Positions 22,096-31,788 of a stretch of 64,000 nt of DNA are shown here, piece after piece (position 1 is the stretch's first letter; each line of letters starts with the position of its first letter). Both the position numbers and the translations under genes were made by a program. The notes under the pieces are model-generated. The model saw only the letters and a program-made list of their open reading frames with translations, was not told where the DNA came from and ran no database searches. Source of the DNA: Nakaseomyces glabratus (taxonomy: Eukaryota; Ascomycota; Saccharomycetes; Saccharomycetales; Saccharomycetaceae); contig NC_088963.1 of the NCBI RefSeq assembly GCF_010111755.1, positions 372,001 to 436,000 on the forward strand, in the 5' to 3' direction.

Positions 22096-22802
22096 ATTTA
22101 AAACAGTTCTGATTTGATTTTTCCATATTCTTGAAAAGTCATTGTATTTCCATTCCTTGTGAATGAGTATTTTATTTTCTTCTCTAATTCGGCTAGCTTT
22201 ATGAAACGGTTCTGACTTTGTTAATAAAGTGATCAAGAACATTTATTGATGTTAGCTTTACGCATTAAGCATACCACTACAATATAGTACTGCTGGGATG
22301 GATTCGACCTTTTTTCTAAGTCGTTCTTTAGATAATAACCTCTCGTTTCTTCTGAATATTGACCTTTCGATTTGTACAAGATACCGGTATTGGAGCTCAA
22401 AATTAATCAGATTATAAATGGCTTCAAATTGCTACATATATTTTGTTGTAATTTTAGCTCAAAAGAAAATCTAAGATGATACAAAACCTCGATACCAAAT
22501 GTAAACACATATATTAATATCTTTATAATTTTAAAACAAACTTTATAAATACATACTTCATTAGTTGTTTTACAGCTATTTTGTTTGCTGGTGTAGACAG
22601 GCAAGCATGATCAATTTCTTACGGAAAGTATCACGTAAAAAATACTATGCGAAATAACTAGAAATATCAAAATTTAGAGAGATGGCAAATACATTGACGT
22701 CTCGTTTATCTTATGAACTATGCAATTGTCTCTATTTTTGTTGGTTTTAGAGGCCTAATTGTGTCATCATAACTTCATTAACAGGTCATATGTATTTTGA
22801 TA
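22096..22802. other. VAC8 downstream spacer
   Basis: 707 AT-rich bases between VAC8 and the 73-residue small gene. It is assigned to the VAC8 3' UTR and the upstream region of the small gene. No other feature is seen. Confidence 0.5.
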
Positions 22803-23024
22803 ATGACAGCATCACCAATTGATAAGCAAGACAAAGCAAATGACAACACTTCTAAGGAAGAAATAACACCTACTCGTAAATCAAACTCTTCAACTTCAGT
22901 AGATCATGAAAACTTGATTATTGAGGAGGTTGAAGTTACCAAGTATTTATCTGATAAAACGGCTCCAAAACAACGTTCTAATTTAATTTTAGAAGAAGTA
23001 GAAGTAACTGACTATGTTGAATGA
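22803..23024 (+). CDS. Small acidic protein with a duplicated EEVEVT motif, unknown function
   Basis: Predicted protein of 73 aa; I do not recognise a family. Residues 1-35 are polar and Ser/Thr/Lys-rich. Residues 36-49 (ENLIIEEVEVTKYL) and 59-72 (SNLILEEVEVTDYV) are two copies of one motif, 23 residues apart, the second forming the C-terminus. Of the ten residues identical between copies, seven (N, L, E, E, V, V, T) use different synonymous codons. That indicates selection on the protein rather than a recent DNA duplication. ATG at 22803; an in-frame TTG lies just upstream. No membrane segment or signal peptide. It may be a docking peptide that presents two binding sites. It sits at the VAC8/GLC3 junction, where gene order differs from S. 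cerevisiae. Confidence 0.7.
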   Translation: MTASPIDKQDKANDNTSKEEITPTRKSNSSTSVDHENLIIEEVEVTKYLSDKTAPKQRSNLILEEVEVTDYVE

Positions 23025-23378
23025 ATTTAATAATATCGAAAAGTACTGAAGGCCGAAAAGTTGGAAAGTTAATATAATATAATATAATATAATACAAACA
23101 AGGTACTTAGTGCAGGCACTAGTTCATCGGAAGATAATTTATAGAACAAAGTATTAATATATTCAAAGCTCAGTACTGAGATTATTATTCTTAAAAAACA
23201 TGATTATTTTAGTTTATTTTTTAGATAATTTATAGTTTTATCAAATTATATAATTTCTATCTTCTGTATTGTGACACAAACATGAAAAGTCTAGCTTTGT
23301 TCGTTTCTATCATGACACATAAATGATGGGCATAATTAAAGATGTAAAAAGAGCATGTACTGTTAGTGAGTAAACACT
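23025..23378. other. convergent spacer with AATAT pentanucleotide repeat
   Basis: 354 bases between the convergent ends of the small gene and GLC3. A run of about five AATAT units lies at 23070-23094. The rest is AT-rich 3' UTR sequence. Confidence 0.6.
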
Positions 23379-25499
23379 CTACATTTGACGGGTCAAAACG
23401 ATAGCAGTCCTGCTTGGAATGTATACTTGGATGAAGTTCCTTCTGTTGTTCCATTCCAAGTCAGTGGTGAAAAATTCTTGAGCCTCATCAATTCTATTGT
23501 GGCCACCAAATTCTGCTCTATCAGTATTTAGTACAATTTTGTAAGTACCAGCAACATCGACACCAATTCTGTAGTCAGTGAAACTTTGAGTTGGATGGAA
23601 GTTGAAAACAAACAAATGGCCATTTCTTTCGAAGGCGATAACTTTGTCAACCTCGTGCTTCAAAGAGACATATGCTTGAGGAGTATTCAACCATTGGTGT
23701 TTGGATTCACAGTTTTGCATTGCAGCATCAAACTCGTTCAAATGCCTGTAACGCAATAAATCATCATCAACCAAGTTGAATTGTCTTCTTGCATAATGGT
23801 AACTGTCATTGTTACCAACTCTTGGGAAGTCTAACCATTCAGGATGGCCGAACTCGTTACCCTCGAAGTTTAGATAAGCCTCACCACCTAGAGAGTGGGT
23901 GATTAATCTAATCATTTTGTGTAGAGCAATACCACGGTCAATAACCAATGTTGGCTCCTTCAAAACGGTCATGTCGGTGTACATGGCAGCATCCATTAGC
24001 CAGAAGGCAAGAGTCTTGTCACCGACTAGAGCTTGATCGTGGGATTCACAGTAGGCAACAACCTTTTCACCATGACGTCTGTTAGTCAATGTGTGAACAA
24101 TGTGACCCATATCCCAGTCATCATCTTGTTTGGTCTTTAGAAGCTTGATCCACATATCTGGGAGAGCCATAGCCAATCTGTAGTCAAAACCACCACCGCC
24201 TGCAGTTCTTGGTAGACACAGAGTTGGATAACCAGAAACATCTTCAGCAATAGTAACAGCGGATTCCGGTAGCAAGTCATGGACTAGGTCATTTGCCAAC
24301 ATCAAGTAAGCCAGGGCTTCATGGTCAACACCAGATCTGTCACGGGACAAATACTCGTTGTAGTCACCGCTGAAAGCACCACCAGCACCGACACCATGGT
24401 GTAAGTAAAGCATAGAGGTGACACCATCAAATCTGAAACCATCGAATTGGTAAACGTCAATGTAGTAAGCCAAGTTGGCAAGCAAGAATCTTTGCACTTC
24501 AAAGCTACCATAATTGAATAAACGGGAATCCCATAATGGATGCTCACCTCTACCAGAAGTCAAGGAATGGAAGTATTGGTGGTCAGAACCATCGAACATG
24601 TTCAAACCATCTTCACTATTCTTAGATGCGTGACTGTGAATGACATCTAGTAGAACCAAGATACCCATGCTATGGGCAGTATCGATTAACTCTTTCAAAT
24701 CTTCTGGGGTACCATAACGAGAACTGATAGCAAAGAAGTTGGTAACTTGGTAACCAAACGAAGCATAGTAAGCGTGCTCCATAATAGCCATCAATTGGAT
24801 AGCATCGTAACCTAGATGCTTAATTCTAGGTAGAACGTTTTGAGTGAATTCTTTGTAGGAGGCAACTTTTGGCTCTGGAGAAGAGATACCAATGTGAGCT
24901 TCATAAATTTTAATTGAGTCGTTAGCCAAATTGAACTTAGGTCTTTGGTGTTTAAACTGGTAAGAGTTAGGTGGGTTCCAGAATCTACCCTCATATGTTG
25001 GACCGTATTTCTGAGCGGTTTCTTTGCTTGGTTGAGTGGCTCTTGTAATCCATGCTGGAATTCTGTAAACTTTTGAGCCATCTGGCAAGACAAACATAAC
25101 TTTGATCTTGGAATCATGAGGGATGGCAAAATCGCCGTTCTCCAAAGGTGCTAGAGTGATGCTAAATACACCAAATTCATCCTTATGCTTCATTTCATGA
25201 GACTCTTCGTTCCAGTTGTTGAACTCACCGACTAGGAAAGCACGTTGAGCATTTGGAGCCCATTCTCTGTAAACAATTTCTTTAGTTTGCTGGTTGGCGT
25301 GCAGACCATAGGTCTTATATGCGTTTCTTGCGAAATCAACCAAACTTTGCTCAGAGCCATCAGGTGTGGCGTGCTTGATGTCATATAGCCATTTATCAGC
25401 AAGGTACCTTCGCTCAGAAAGAACATCAGCAAATGGTTCTAACCATGGGTCAATGGAAACTGCTCCCTGGACATTTTCAGGAATCTTAGTCAAACTCAT
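23379..25499 (-). CDS. GLC3: Glycogen branching enzyme
   Basis: Predicted protein of 706 aa (S. cerevisiae 704). It makes the alpha-1,6 branches of glycogen by cutting and re-joining alpha-1,4 glucan chains, acting with glycogen synthase in the cytosol. An N-terminal CBM48-type domain (about 70-170) precedes a GH13 barrel and a C-terminal all-beta domain. Catalytic motifs are intact: DVIHSH near 285-290, the nucleophile Asp358 in FDGFRFDG, the acid/base Glu419 in IAEDVSG, and His487-Asp488 in ESHDQ. Codon use suggests high expression. ATG at 25499 fits the family. The gene is inverted relative to VAC8 compared with S. cerevisiae. Stress-type promoter sites lie upstream. Confidence 0.97.
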   Translation of the reverse strand: MSLTKIPENVQGAVSIDPWLEPFADVLSERRYLADKWLYDIKHATPDGSEQSLVDFARNAYKTYGLHANQQTKEIVYREWAPNAQRAFLVGEFNNWNEESHEMKHKDEFGVFSITLAPLENGDFAIPHDSKIKVMFVLPDGSKVYRIPAWITRATQPSKETAQKYGPTYEGRFWNPPNSYQFKHQRPKFNLANDSIKIYEAHIGISSPEPKVASYKEFTQNVLPRIKHLGYDAIQLMAIMEHAYYASFGYQVTNFFAISSRYGTPEDLKELIDTAHSMGILVLLDVIHSHASKNSEDGLNMFDGSDHQYFHSLTSGRGEHPLWDSRLFNYGSFEVQRFLLANLAYYIDVYQFDGFRFDGVTSMLYLHHGVGAGGAFSGDYNEYLSRDRSGVDHEALAYLMLANDLVHDLLPESAVTIAEDVSGYPTLCLPRTAGGGGFDYRLAMALPDMWIKLLKTKQDDDWDMGHIVHTLTNRRHGEKVVAYCESHDQALVGDKTLAFWLMDAAMYTDMTVLKEPTLVIDRGIALHKMIRLITHSLGGEAYLNFEGNEFGHPEWLDFPRVGNNDSYHYARRQFNLVDDDLLRYRHLNEFDAAMQNCESKHQWLNTPQAYVSLKHEVDKVIAFERNGHLFVFNFHPTQSFTDYRIGVDVAGTYKIVLNTDRAEFGGHNRIDEAQEFFTTDLEWNNRRNFIQVYIPSRTAIVLTRQM

Positions 25500-27447
25500 T
25501 GTATTATTCTAGTTTCTGGGTGGGAAGAATTATCTAGTTCGTAATTGTAATATCGAAATTATTCGATTGTGATTGTTTTTGATGATGGTATTATACAACT
25601 AGTTATATTCGAATAGAAAGTTTACCAACTGTAGTGCTTACAAGTGTTTTGTCAAAGTGAACAGCACAGAACAAAAGTCAAATTGTTACAAGGATAGCTA
25701 TGTGGTCTGTTTAAATAGTCGAAAAGAACAGATACATACAAGTGTTGAATACTAGCAAGGGGCTAGGGGTATCGCAGCAGAGGGACGGTTCAACTAGTCA
25801 ATTGCTAAAAACAAACAAGACTGATGCCAAAACTGACTAGACTTCACAGGTAAAAGATGAATGGGGCATCAAAAAGGGTAAGAAATTGAATCATTAGTCC
25901 AAAGGAGAGGGGCTAGTACGTGTGAAAGGGGTGGTGTCTGTAGCTTCCTGCAACTTAGTACAAACGAAGTCCCAATTTTTGTACTGGGATTAGTTTTGGG
26001 CTCTGATTTTGGTTGTTTGTCTTGTCTCTTCTGATTAGGAAATTAACAAGCTTGTCAAAAAAGGAAAACAATCGTAGGCTAAAAGGCTGGTAGTGGATCC
26101 TGTCGAGGGTTAGGGTGGGGGGGGGAGAAACAAGGATGATTAACTTACTGCCTACAATCTGTTGATTATTTTATGGAATGGAGGGGGGGCGAGAAGGGGG
26201 GTTAGGATTGCTACGTGGGGTGGAGCTCTCTCACTTGAGTGCTCAGAGGATGAAGAAGGAATAAAAGAAAAGCAATATTGTAGTTCTGACAGTACTTGAC
26301 TGGTTGCTTATATCTTGCCTACACAATTAAAGCAACGAAGGGAGCTTGTAGGAAAAGGGTATGGGTAATGGTATCGTATCGTATGGTACCGTTTAGTAAA
26401 AAGATATTTACTACGGTTGAAAAGACCTTAGCTTTCAAAATGTAATAGTAACCTGGGATACGATCATATACCTCCTTTCGAGGTTTCCATTATGTACACC
26501 TTCCAACCTGGATTGGCTTGACCAAGATTTGGAAATTTCTTGAGAAAGAAGGGGCAAATGGTAAAAATCCAAGTTTGTTTTCCTTGTCTTTTGGCAGTTG
26601 AATTCTTGTTTGAAACTTGGCATTTGTGCAGTTTGACAAAAAAATGAAAGTGTAGCAAAGCAATGGATAAGAAGAATACTTGTAGACCTTGAAACTGACT
26701 GCAACCGTCGTTGTGTTTGCAGCGGATGGAAAAATAAAGGAGTATATCTGTAGTATCACATGCTAATAGTCGCACTTCTATGGTGTGCCCTTTATACCCC
26801 CACGAATTTTGAGGGCGTTTTAAAGTCTACGCTACATTCTATGCCCCACCTTCCCTTTTGGGAAAACTCTAAATTACGAACGTCTCGAGTATTTTGTAAA
26901 TCAGAGACATGATTCCGCATATTATAGCAAGCACGCAACACTTGGTTGACTATGAAGGGGGGACGGGGAAGAATTCTCAGCTGGAATTATTGTCCCAGCA
27001 ACTTTACGAATATCAGTTGCCCTGTTTATCTATGTATTTCTTTGGCAAATCTCACTGTCAGGTATTCCTGTTGGCAATAAGAGACTGGGAACAACGAAAA
27101 CACAAAAAATTAATAGGTAGGTTACATGTATGTAACTGTAAAGATTCTAAATTATTCATTATCTAATAGGAATATGCATACTGTACATGCTATTATTTAA
27201 AAGCACTCTCTCAAAATGGCAAGATGATTTGAGATTATGACTCAAACCACTAACTACCTTCGAAAATAGCACGTACAGGGCCCAGATATCAATAGTTCTA
27301 ATCAAAGATATATGCTGGAGTAAACCTGCAAAAAAGTGTCAGGGTAGAAAGTATGGTGTCATAGAAAAAAAGAAAGGGAGAAGTAAAATCATGATGAAGT
27401 TTATGTGAAACTAATGCTTTTCAGACGAAGATAGTCATAACATGTTA
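25500..27447. other. long GLC3 upstream region
   Basis: 1948 bases between the GLC3 start and the UBC8 end, both on the minus strand. The proximal 750 bases are rich in G-runs (a 9-base run at 26117-26125) and carry repeated AGGGG elements. The distal part holds only unrecognised short frames, including three overlapping ones at 26435-26775. No tRNA, LTR or conserved small protein is identified. Confidence 0.5.
25758..26199. promoter_or_regulatory. cluster of STRE-type AGGGG sites upstream of GLC3
   Basis: AGGGG, the core of the Msn2/Msn4 stress response element, occurs on the plus strand at 25758-25762, 25765-25769, 25908-25912, 25927-25931, 26182-26186 and 26195-26199, about 260-700 bases upstream of the GLC3 start. 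STRE control of glycogen genes is established in S. cerevisiae. Occupancy here is inferred. Confidence 0.55.
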
Positions 27448-28092
27448 CTAATCCTCATCGCTTAACTCTATATCGCTGATGTCACTGAGCTCTTCGCTTG
27501 GGTCTGCATTATCATCGCTTATATCTTCCAAATCACTGACCGGTTCATCTATATCATCATCTCCATCCTCATCTTTCATTTCTGCATCATCACCGTCATC
27601 TTCATCATCCTCAGGTGTTCCAAACTGACTCTCATATCTCTCCTTTGTGGCATACTTATCTATGTATTCCCGCACTTTCTCCTCGTATACTTTTTTATCC
27701 TTCAGTTGTAAGTTAGCTGCCTCATTGTTCAATGGATCGCTCCCATTAGGTTCCTTCAGCAGTCCTGGCAACATCCACTCTACAATGTTCAGTAGATCAT
27801 ATAGTGGTGACCATGTAGAGTTGATGACATCTAAACAGATAGACCCTGACGCAATATCTATATTAGGATGGAATATCTTGTTTACAAACCCAATACTTGG
27901 CGATTTATAAGGGTAGTTGTCTGGCAGCTCTACGTGCAATCTCCAAACACCTCCTTCATATGGTGTGTCCTTAGGACCATAAAACTTAACATGGAACTCC
28001 TGCATGCTATCCTCCACCAGCTCAACCTCATGATCACTCATGAGAAGCTTCATCACATCCGTCTCTATACGTCTCTTTGAATTCCCACTCAT
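27448..28092 (-). CDS. UBC8: Ubiquitin-conjugating enzyme Ubc8
   Basis: Predicted protein of 214 aa (S. cerevisiae 218). Ubc8 is the E2 that works with the GID/CTLH E3 ligase to ubiquitylate gluconeogenic enzymes such as fructose-1,6-bisphosphatase when glucose returns. The E2 core occupies residues 1-150: the HPN motif is at 75-77 and the active-site Cys is residue 86 in SGSICLDV. A strongly acidic tail from about 165 to the end is typical. The frame stays open upstream to a GTG at 28197, but the only ATG matching the family start ([12 protein letters not shown]) is at 28092. The S. cerevisiae gene has an intron after its fifth base; here those bases run directly into the coding sequence. 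Confidence 0.96.
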   Translation of the reverse strand: MSGNSKRRIETDVMKLLMSDHEVELVEDSMQEFHVKFYGPKDTPYEGGVWRLHVELPDNYPYKSPSIGFVNKIFHPNIDIASGSICLDVINSTWSPLYDLLNIVEWMLPGLLKEPNGSDPLNNEAANLQLKDKKVYEEKVREYIDKYATKERYESQFGTPEDDEDDGDDAEMKDEDGDDDIDEPVSDLEDISDDNADPSEELSDISDIELSDED

Positions 28093-28724
28093 ATCTCTAG
28101 ATTTGCTAGTTTCTTGAAACTTGTTATGCTTGCCTCTTCCAGGGTCACTATTGTCTTGGTATTCTTCGTCACTTGTGAAATTACCTAACTTGCACACGGT
28201 ATTATTCTTTCTAAGCTCGAATTAATGGATTACAACTGACTTAAATCCTTGTCGAGTTCGTTAACATGATCCAGAACGAACAGAACCCGGAGCGTCTGAG
28301 CCCTTTCCCTTTTATATACTCATTGCTCCTACCTTGATGATCCGTAACTTCGGGCTTCCCTATCCAGAGCGATTTTTTTGGGCAAAAAGACCCTCAAAGT
28401 GGACTTTCCGGGGTGAGGAACACTTGTCCAGAGGTTTGACTGCCCCTCTTTTTTCATTATTGCTAATGGGCTAAAGGAGTCATAGTGCGGTGATAACTCA
28501 CATGATTAAGAACTCTTTTAATTTGATAGTGGTGCATGTTTGCTATAATGGCTTTATTGAAGTACTCAAAAAGACATTCTGCAATGTATTTGTATGCGCT
28601 TGCTAATTTTTATATTATAGTCATATGTGAAAGTGCTGCTCTTTTTGTTACCTCCCTTTCATTTTGTTGTTGCAATTATGTTAAACTTGGAAATTATTGA
28701 TGTCTCTTTGCTAAATAAAATAAT
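28093..28724. promoter_or_regulatory. UBC8 upstream region
   Basis: 632 bases between the UBC8 start and the end of the next minus-strand gene. It includes the UBC8 promoter. No tRNA or small gene is recognised. Confidence 0.5.
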
Positions 28725-29384
28725 TTAATAGTCTGTTAGCAGAAGATTTTGTTCAGAATGTTCAGTTATAGCTAAAATATTTTGTTTTATGATTTCCGGA
28801 CTGTAGCTGTCTCCAACAAGATATGGCAACGGTTTCAAGAAATTTATCCTTTCTAGTGTCTCTTTCTTTGAACACTGTCTCTGCGTGTGTGTAGTGCACC
28901 CCTGAGGCTTGTATACGTTTTTCTTTTGGAGTCTAAGCTTTCTTATTTGTTTCCTCATATGTTTGAAAGACTTCCAGAAACTTTTCGTCTTCTTATGCAC
29001 AGTTACGGTATCAACAACAACCTGGTCGTCTCTTTTATGCCTCCAAATATCATTGCCAGTTAACAGATTGGTAATTTCACGGCTTGAGTTCTCTGGTTGT
29101 TCTTGGTTCTGTGATCCAGCTGTCAATAGTGTCGTATTTTGTCTTTGCATTGCCGCCATCTCTTTCTGTTTCAGCTTCTTCTGTTTCAATTTTCTGGAGT
29201 AGTTTATTGTCTCACTATATGCATTGCTTTTAAAGAATTGGTTAATTGCGTTTTTTCTACTGGGGTTTCGGTGTTTGCAATTGCCAATGAACCATCTTTG
29301 TGCAAATTTAGACTCAACCGATGAGAAGGAAAACTCCTTCCCGGCGTCAGAGATATCGATGCCCGTACTTGAAACGAAGAACAT
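28725..29384 (-). CDS. Unrecognised basic protein
   Basis: Predicted protein of 219 aa from ATG at 29384 (the frame opens at a TTG at 29402). I do not recognise a family. It is rich in Lys, Arg, Gln and Asn, with two strongly basic stretches: around residues 65-77 (YSRKLKQKKLKQKE) and 135-160 (KSFWKSFKHMRKQIRKLR). There is no hydrophobic segment long enough for a membrane span and no Cys/His pattern of a zinc finger. The basic blocks could be nuclear-localisation or nucleic-acid-binding segments; that is inference. It lies between UBC8 and tRNA-Asn, at the junction of YEL-like and YNR-like gene order. A lineage-specific or fast-evolving gene is likely; a chance frame is less likely at this length. 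Confidence 0.6.
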   Translation of the reverse strand: MFFVSSTGIDISDAGKEFSFSSVESKFAQRWFIGNCKHRNPSRKNAINQFFKSNAYSETINYSRKLKQKKLKQKEMAAMQRQNTTLLTAGSQNQEQPENSSREITNLLTGNDIWRHKRDDQVVVDTVTVHKKTKSFWKSFKHMRKQIRKLRLQKKNVYKPQGCTTHTQRQCSKKETLERINFLKPLPYLVGDSYSPEIIKQNILAITEHSEQNLLLTDY

Positions 29385-29906
29385 TTGACCATTTTTAAAC
29401 AAATAAATAATAGTAATTTATTGGTTTGAGAAAATCCAGATAATACGAGCTACCAGACAAGGCAGCAATCATTGAAATATTTTCTGTTGCTACAGTATTG
29501 ATTTCATTATCTTCCCACATACAAAACATGAAAACCACAAAACAAATTCAAAATTGGGTCCAAATTACTGGCCTTCAAGAACTGCATACCAGTATTATTT
29601 TGTGTGAGTGTGTGCGTGTGTAGCTCTAGTTATTACTAAATTTTTGTTGTTAGGAACCCGCTCCACAAAAAATCCGATCTTGTAGAACCAGTCCATTAAA
29701 CGGTCTGCTAGTCTAACCGCCCATAGAGGAGAGAAATGGCAACAGTGCTAAAGTACATCTGCAGTTTACTAGTGCGCCTAGCGGTATAGGCCACCGAAGC
29801 GGTACCACCAAGGTATAATGGGCCACTAATAAAGTCTTCACGGGTGATTCTGGGATCTCAATATATGGGTTACTAGTTTCCCACGAACACCAACAACAAT
29901 TAGTAA
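29385..29906. other. spacer upstream of tRNA-Asn with GC-richer block
   Basis: 522 bases between the unknown gene and tRNA-Asn. The half next to the gene is ordinary AT-rich DNA. The half next to the tRNA, about 29648-29895, is richer in G+C and starts TGTTAG and ends CCAACA, resembling a degenerate solo LTR in a position favoured by yeast retrotransposons. No coding remnant is seen. Confidence 0.4.
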
Positions 29907-29980
29907 GACTCCGTGGCCAAGCTGGTTAAGGCGTGCGACTGTTAATCGCGAGATCGTGAGTTCAATCCTCACCGGGGTCG
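29907..29980 (+). tRNA. tRNA-Asn (anticodon GTT)
   Basis: A 74-base cloverleaf without an intron. The acceptor arm pairs GACTCCG with CGGGGTC (one T-G pair) and discriminator G. The D-arm contains AAGCTGGTTAAGGC, the anticodon loop is CTGTTAA with GTT at 29941-29943, and the T-arm carries GAGTTCAATCCTC. A run of T at 29985-29994 serves as Pol III terminator. In S. cerevisiae a tRNA-Asn(GUU) gene also lies next to ATO2, which supports local conservation. Confidence 0.96.
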
Positions 29981-30951
29981 GTATCTTTTTTTTTTAAAAT
30001 CTCTGTTATATAGATAGACTCTGTCCCACTCCCCTGAACTCCCGAGCTCCCGAACTCCTGAACTCCCGAGCTTCATTCCTGGCAATAAATCCAAATCCAA
30101 ATTTAATACTTGTGGCTGTTGGTATGGTATTGCCTGATTAGTTAAAGTGTAATACATTTATTTGTGTTATTTACATTACTAAATAGTACAAACACATAGA
30201 ATACTCGCACAGGTCGGTTTAGTGGCTACTGTATAAATCATCAAAAACCAAAATCCTGAGGGGGCAACGTTGCCATGTTAAATTCGTCTGTAGTAAAAGT
30301 ATATTTCATTGGTATTCATTAAGATTCATAATTGCTAGATAGTATAAAAAAAGGGGATAAGGTGTAGAAAGAGAGATGGGATGTAAAAGAATAAACACAA
30401 TGGGTTAAAGGTAAAAGAGATATAAGCATGACAAAAGGAATATTATTATTACTATTATTATAATTAAATATCGGTTGCTCTGTTTCAATTGTAGATCAAT
30501 AGGAAAAAGGTGGCAACACGGATAGAGGAGACATGATTTTTTGAAAAGATAAGGAGGAAATAAGAGGTATGCAATTACACTTGATATACGCACCAAAGGC
30601 GTTCTTAGTCTAGTGCGGGCTTTCTGTATCGCATTTCATCAAGAAGGAGCGGTAACAGATAAGGAGTCTCCATTTTAAACTTTAGTAAGACTAAAAGTTT
30701 ATTTGATATAGTAGTATTCTGTTTTGATATTTCTTCTTTTCTTTTGATACTGGTCGGGTTGGGGAGTAATAAAGAAAAAAAAAAAAAGAGATAAAAATAA
30801 CAGGAACGTATTATTATTAGAGGGTGGATAAAAAATTAATAATTACGTCATGACTAGCACGACATTTGTTATTATTATTGTTAGTGTTTTGTTTTATGGT
30901 TTAAATTGAAATTAAAACCGTAAGATTTGAAATTGCAGAAGTTCAAAAAAA
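29981..30951. other. tRNA-Asn to ATO2 spacer
   Basis: 971 bases. It begins with the tRNA terminator and then a degenerate tandem block at 30028-30072 made of GAACTCCC/GAGCTCC units. A perfect 12-base palindrome, GGCAACGTTGCC, lies near 30265-30276. The remainder is AT-rich with A-runs (for example around 30776-30787) and probably includes the ATO2 3' UTR. No gene is recognised. Confidence 0.55.
29985..29994 (+). terminator. Pol III terminator of tRNA-Asn
   Basis: An uninterrupted T run four bases after the tRNA 3' end, as expected for RNA polymerase III termination. Confidence 0.85.
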
Positions 30952-31788
30952 TTAGTATAGGGTCTTTTCGTTTGTTGGCAATGGGAATGGGTGAGCAACA
31001 ATGTAAGAGTTTTGTCTGCTGGCGACACCTGCGTAAGCGTTGTACCAAGCAATGAAAGCGACGACGACACCGACGACACCACCAGCTCTCTTACAGCCAA
31101 CTTTGCCTGAGAATTCACCAATAGACAATAATAGCAAGACCAGAGCCAGTAGGAAGAATAGTGCAAAGAAAGCAACGGTAGACTTCAATGTACACAAAGT
31201 CAAACCGTAAGTGAAAATGGTCCAGCCCAGTAGGTAGAAACCTAGGGCGTTACCCAAGTCACTTTCTTTATCTTTGTAGGCTTCTAGGATACCGAACCAT
31301 GGAATGTAAATAGCACCGAAACTCAACCAGAAACCACCGTAGGAGCACAGAGCAGTGGCACCAAAAGTGTTTTCCAAAGCGATTTCCCAAATACCGGCGA
31401 TCAATTGGACAAGACCACCGTAGAACATAGCCAAACCGACAACAACGTTAGGAACCACAATACCTTGAGCCTTGGCGTTGAACATAGATAGCACAAAAGT
31501 GGTTAGAGCGAAAGCAGACAGACCCAATGGGGCTGGGTTAGCAAACTTGTGGCTTGAAGGTGGAGCAAGACCTGGGTTCAAAGTACCACCGAAAGCCTCG
31601 TACAGGTCAGTCTTCAAGAACTTCTGTCTACCAATGTAGATGTACTCGTTGTTGGCACCAGATGTGTAGATCTTGCCAATTTCGTGGTCTCCACCAGCCA
31701 TGTTTTCGACATCAGAGTCGTAGTTCTTGTTTTGATACTCTTGGTGATCGCCAGCTAGTTGGGCGCTTCCTTGATCTTTGTCAGACAT
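30952..31788 (-). CDS. ATO2: ATO/YaaH-family acetate (ammonium) transporter
   Basis: Predicted protein of 278 aa, plasma-membrane transporter of the AceTr (YaaH/GPR1/FUN34) family. S. cerevisiae Ady2/Ato1 takes up acetate, and the Ato proteins are linked to ammonium export. A polar cytosolic N-terminus (about 1-80) precedes six membrane segments. The family signature NPAPLGLSAFALT is present at the start of the first span. The protein is about equally similar to Ady2 (YCR010C) and Ato2 (YNR002C), which are duplicates. I chose ATO2 because RPC34 (YNR003C) is the neighbour and a tRNA-Asn lies on the other side; ADY2 remains possible as a functional name. Strong codon bias suggests high induced expression. 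ATG at 31788. Confidence 0.9.
   Translation of the reverse strand: MSDKDQGSAQLAGDHQEYQNKNYDSDVENMAGGDHEIGKIYTSGANNEYIYIGRQKFLKTDLYEAFGGTLNPGLAPPSSHKFANPAPLGLSAFALTTFVLSMFNAKAQGIVVPNVVVGLAMFYGGLVQLIAGIWEIALENTFGATALCSYGGFWLSFGAIYIPWFGILEAYKDKESDLGNALGFYLLGWTIFTYGLTLCTLKSTVAFFALFFLLALVLLLLSIGEFSGKVGCKRAGGVVGVVVAFIAWYNAYAGVASRQNSYIVAHPFPLPTNEKTLY

Noticed and set aside
22296..22312. GGATTCGACC resembling a reversed tRNA B-box
   Set aside because: It lacks one base of the B-box consensus, and no cloverleaf arms can be drawn around it.
26435..26775. Three overlapping minus-strand frames of 89-103 codons
   Set aside because: All three frames are open over the same stretch, which points to a stop-poor segment rather than a gene; no protein is recognisable.
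28093..28197. N-terminal extension of UBC8 by 35 codons
   Set aside because: The extension starts at GTG and contains no ATG; the ATG at 28092 aligns with the yeast start.
28776..28800. TGTTTTATGATTTCCGGAC resembles the centromere CDEIII consensus
   Set aside because: It has an extra base before the TG and GGA instead of GAA after CCG. It lies inside an open frame, and no CDEI plus 80-base A/T-rich CDEII stands beside it.
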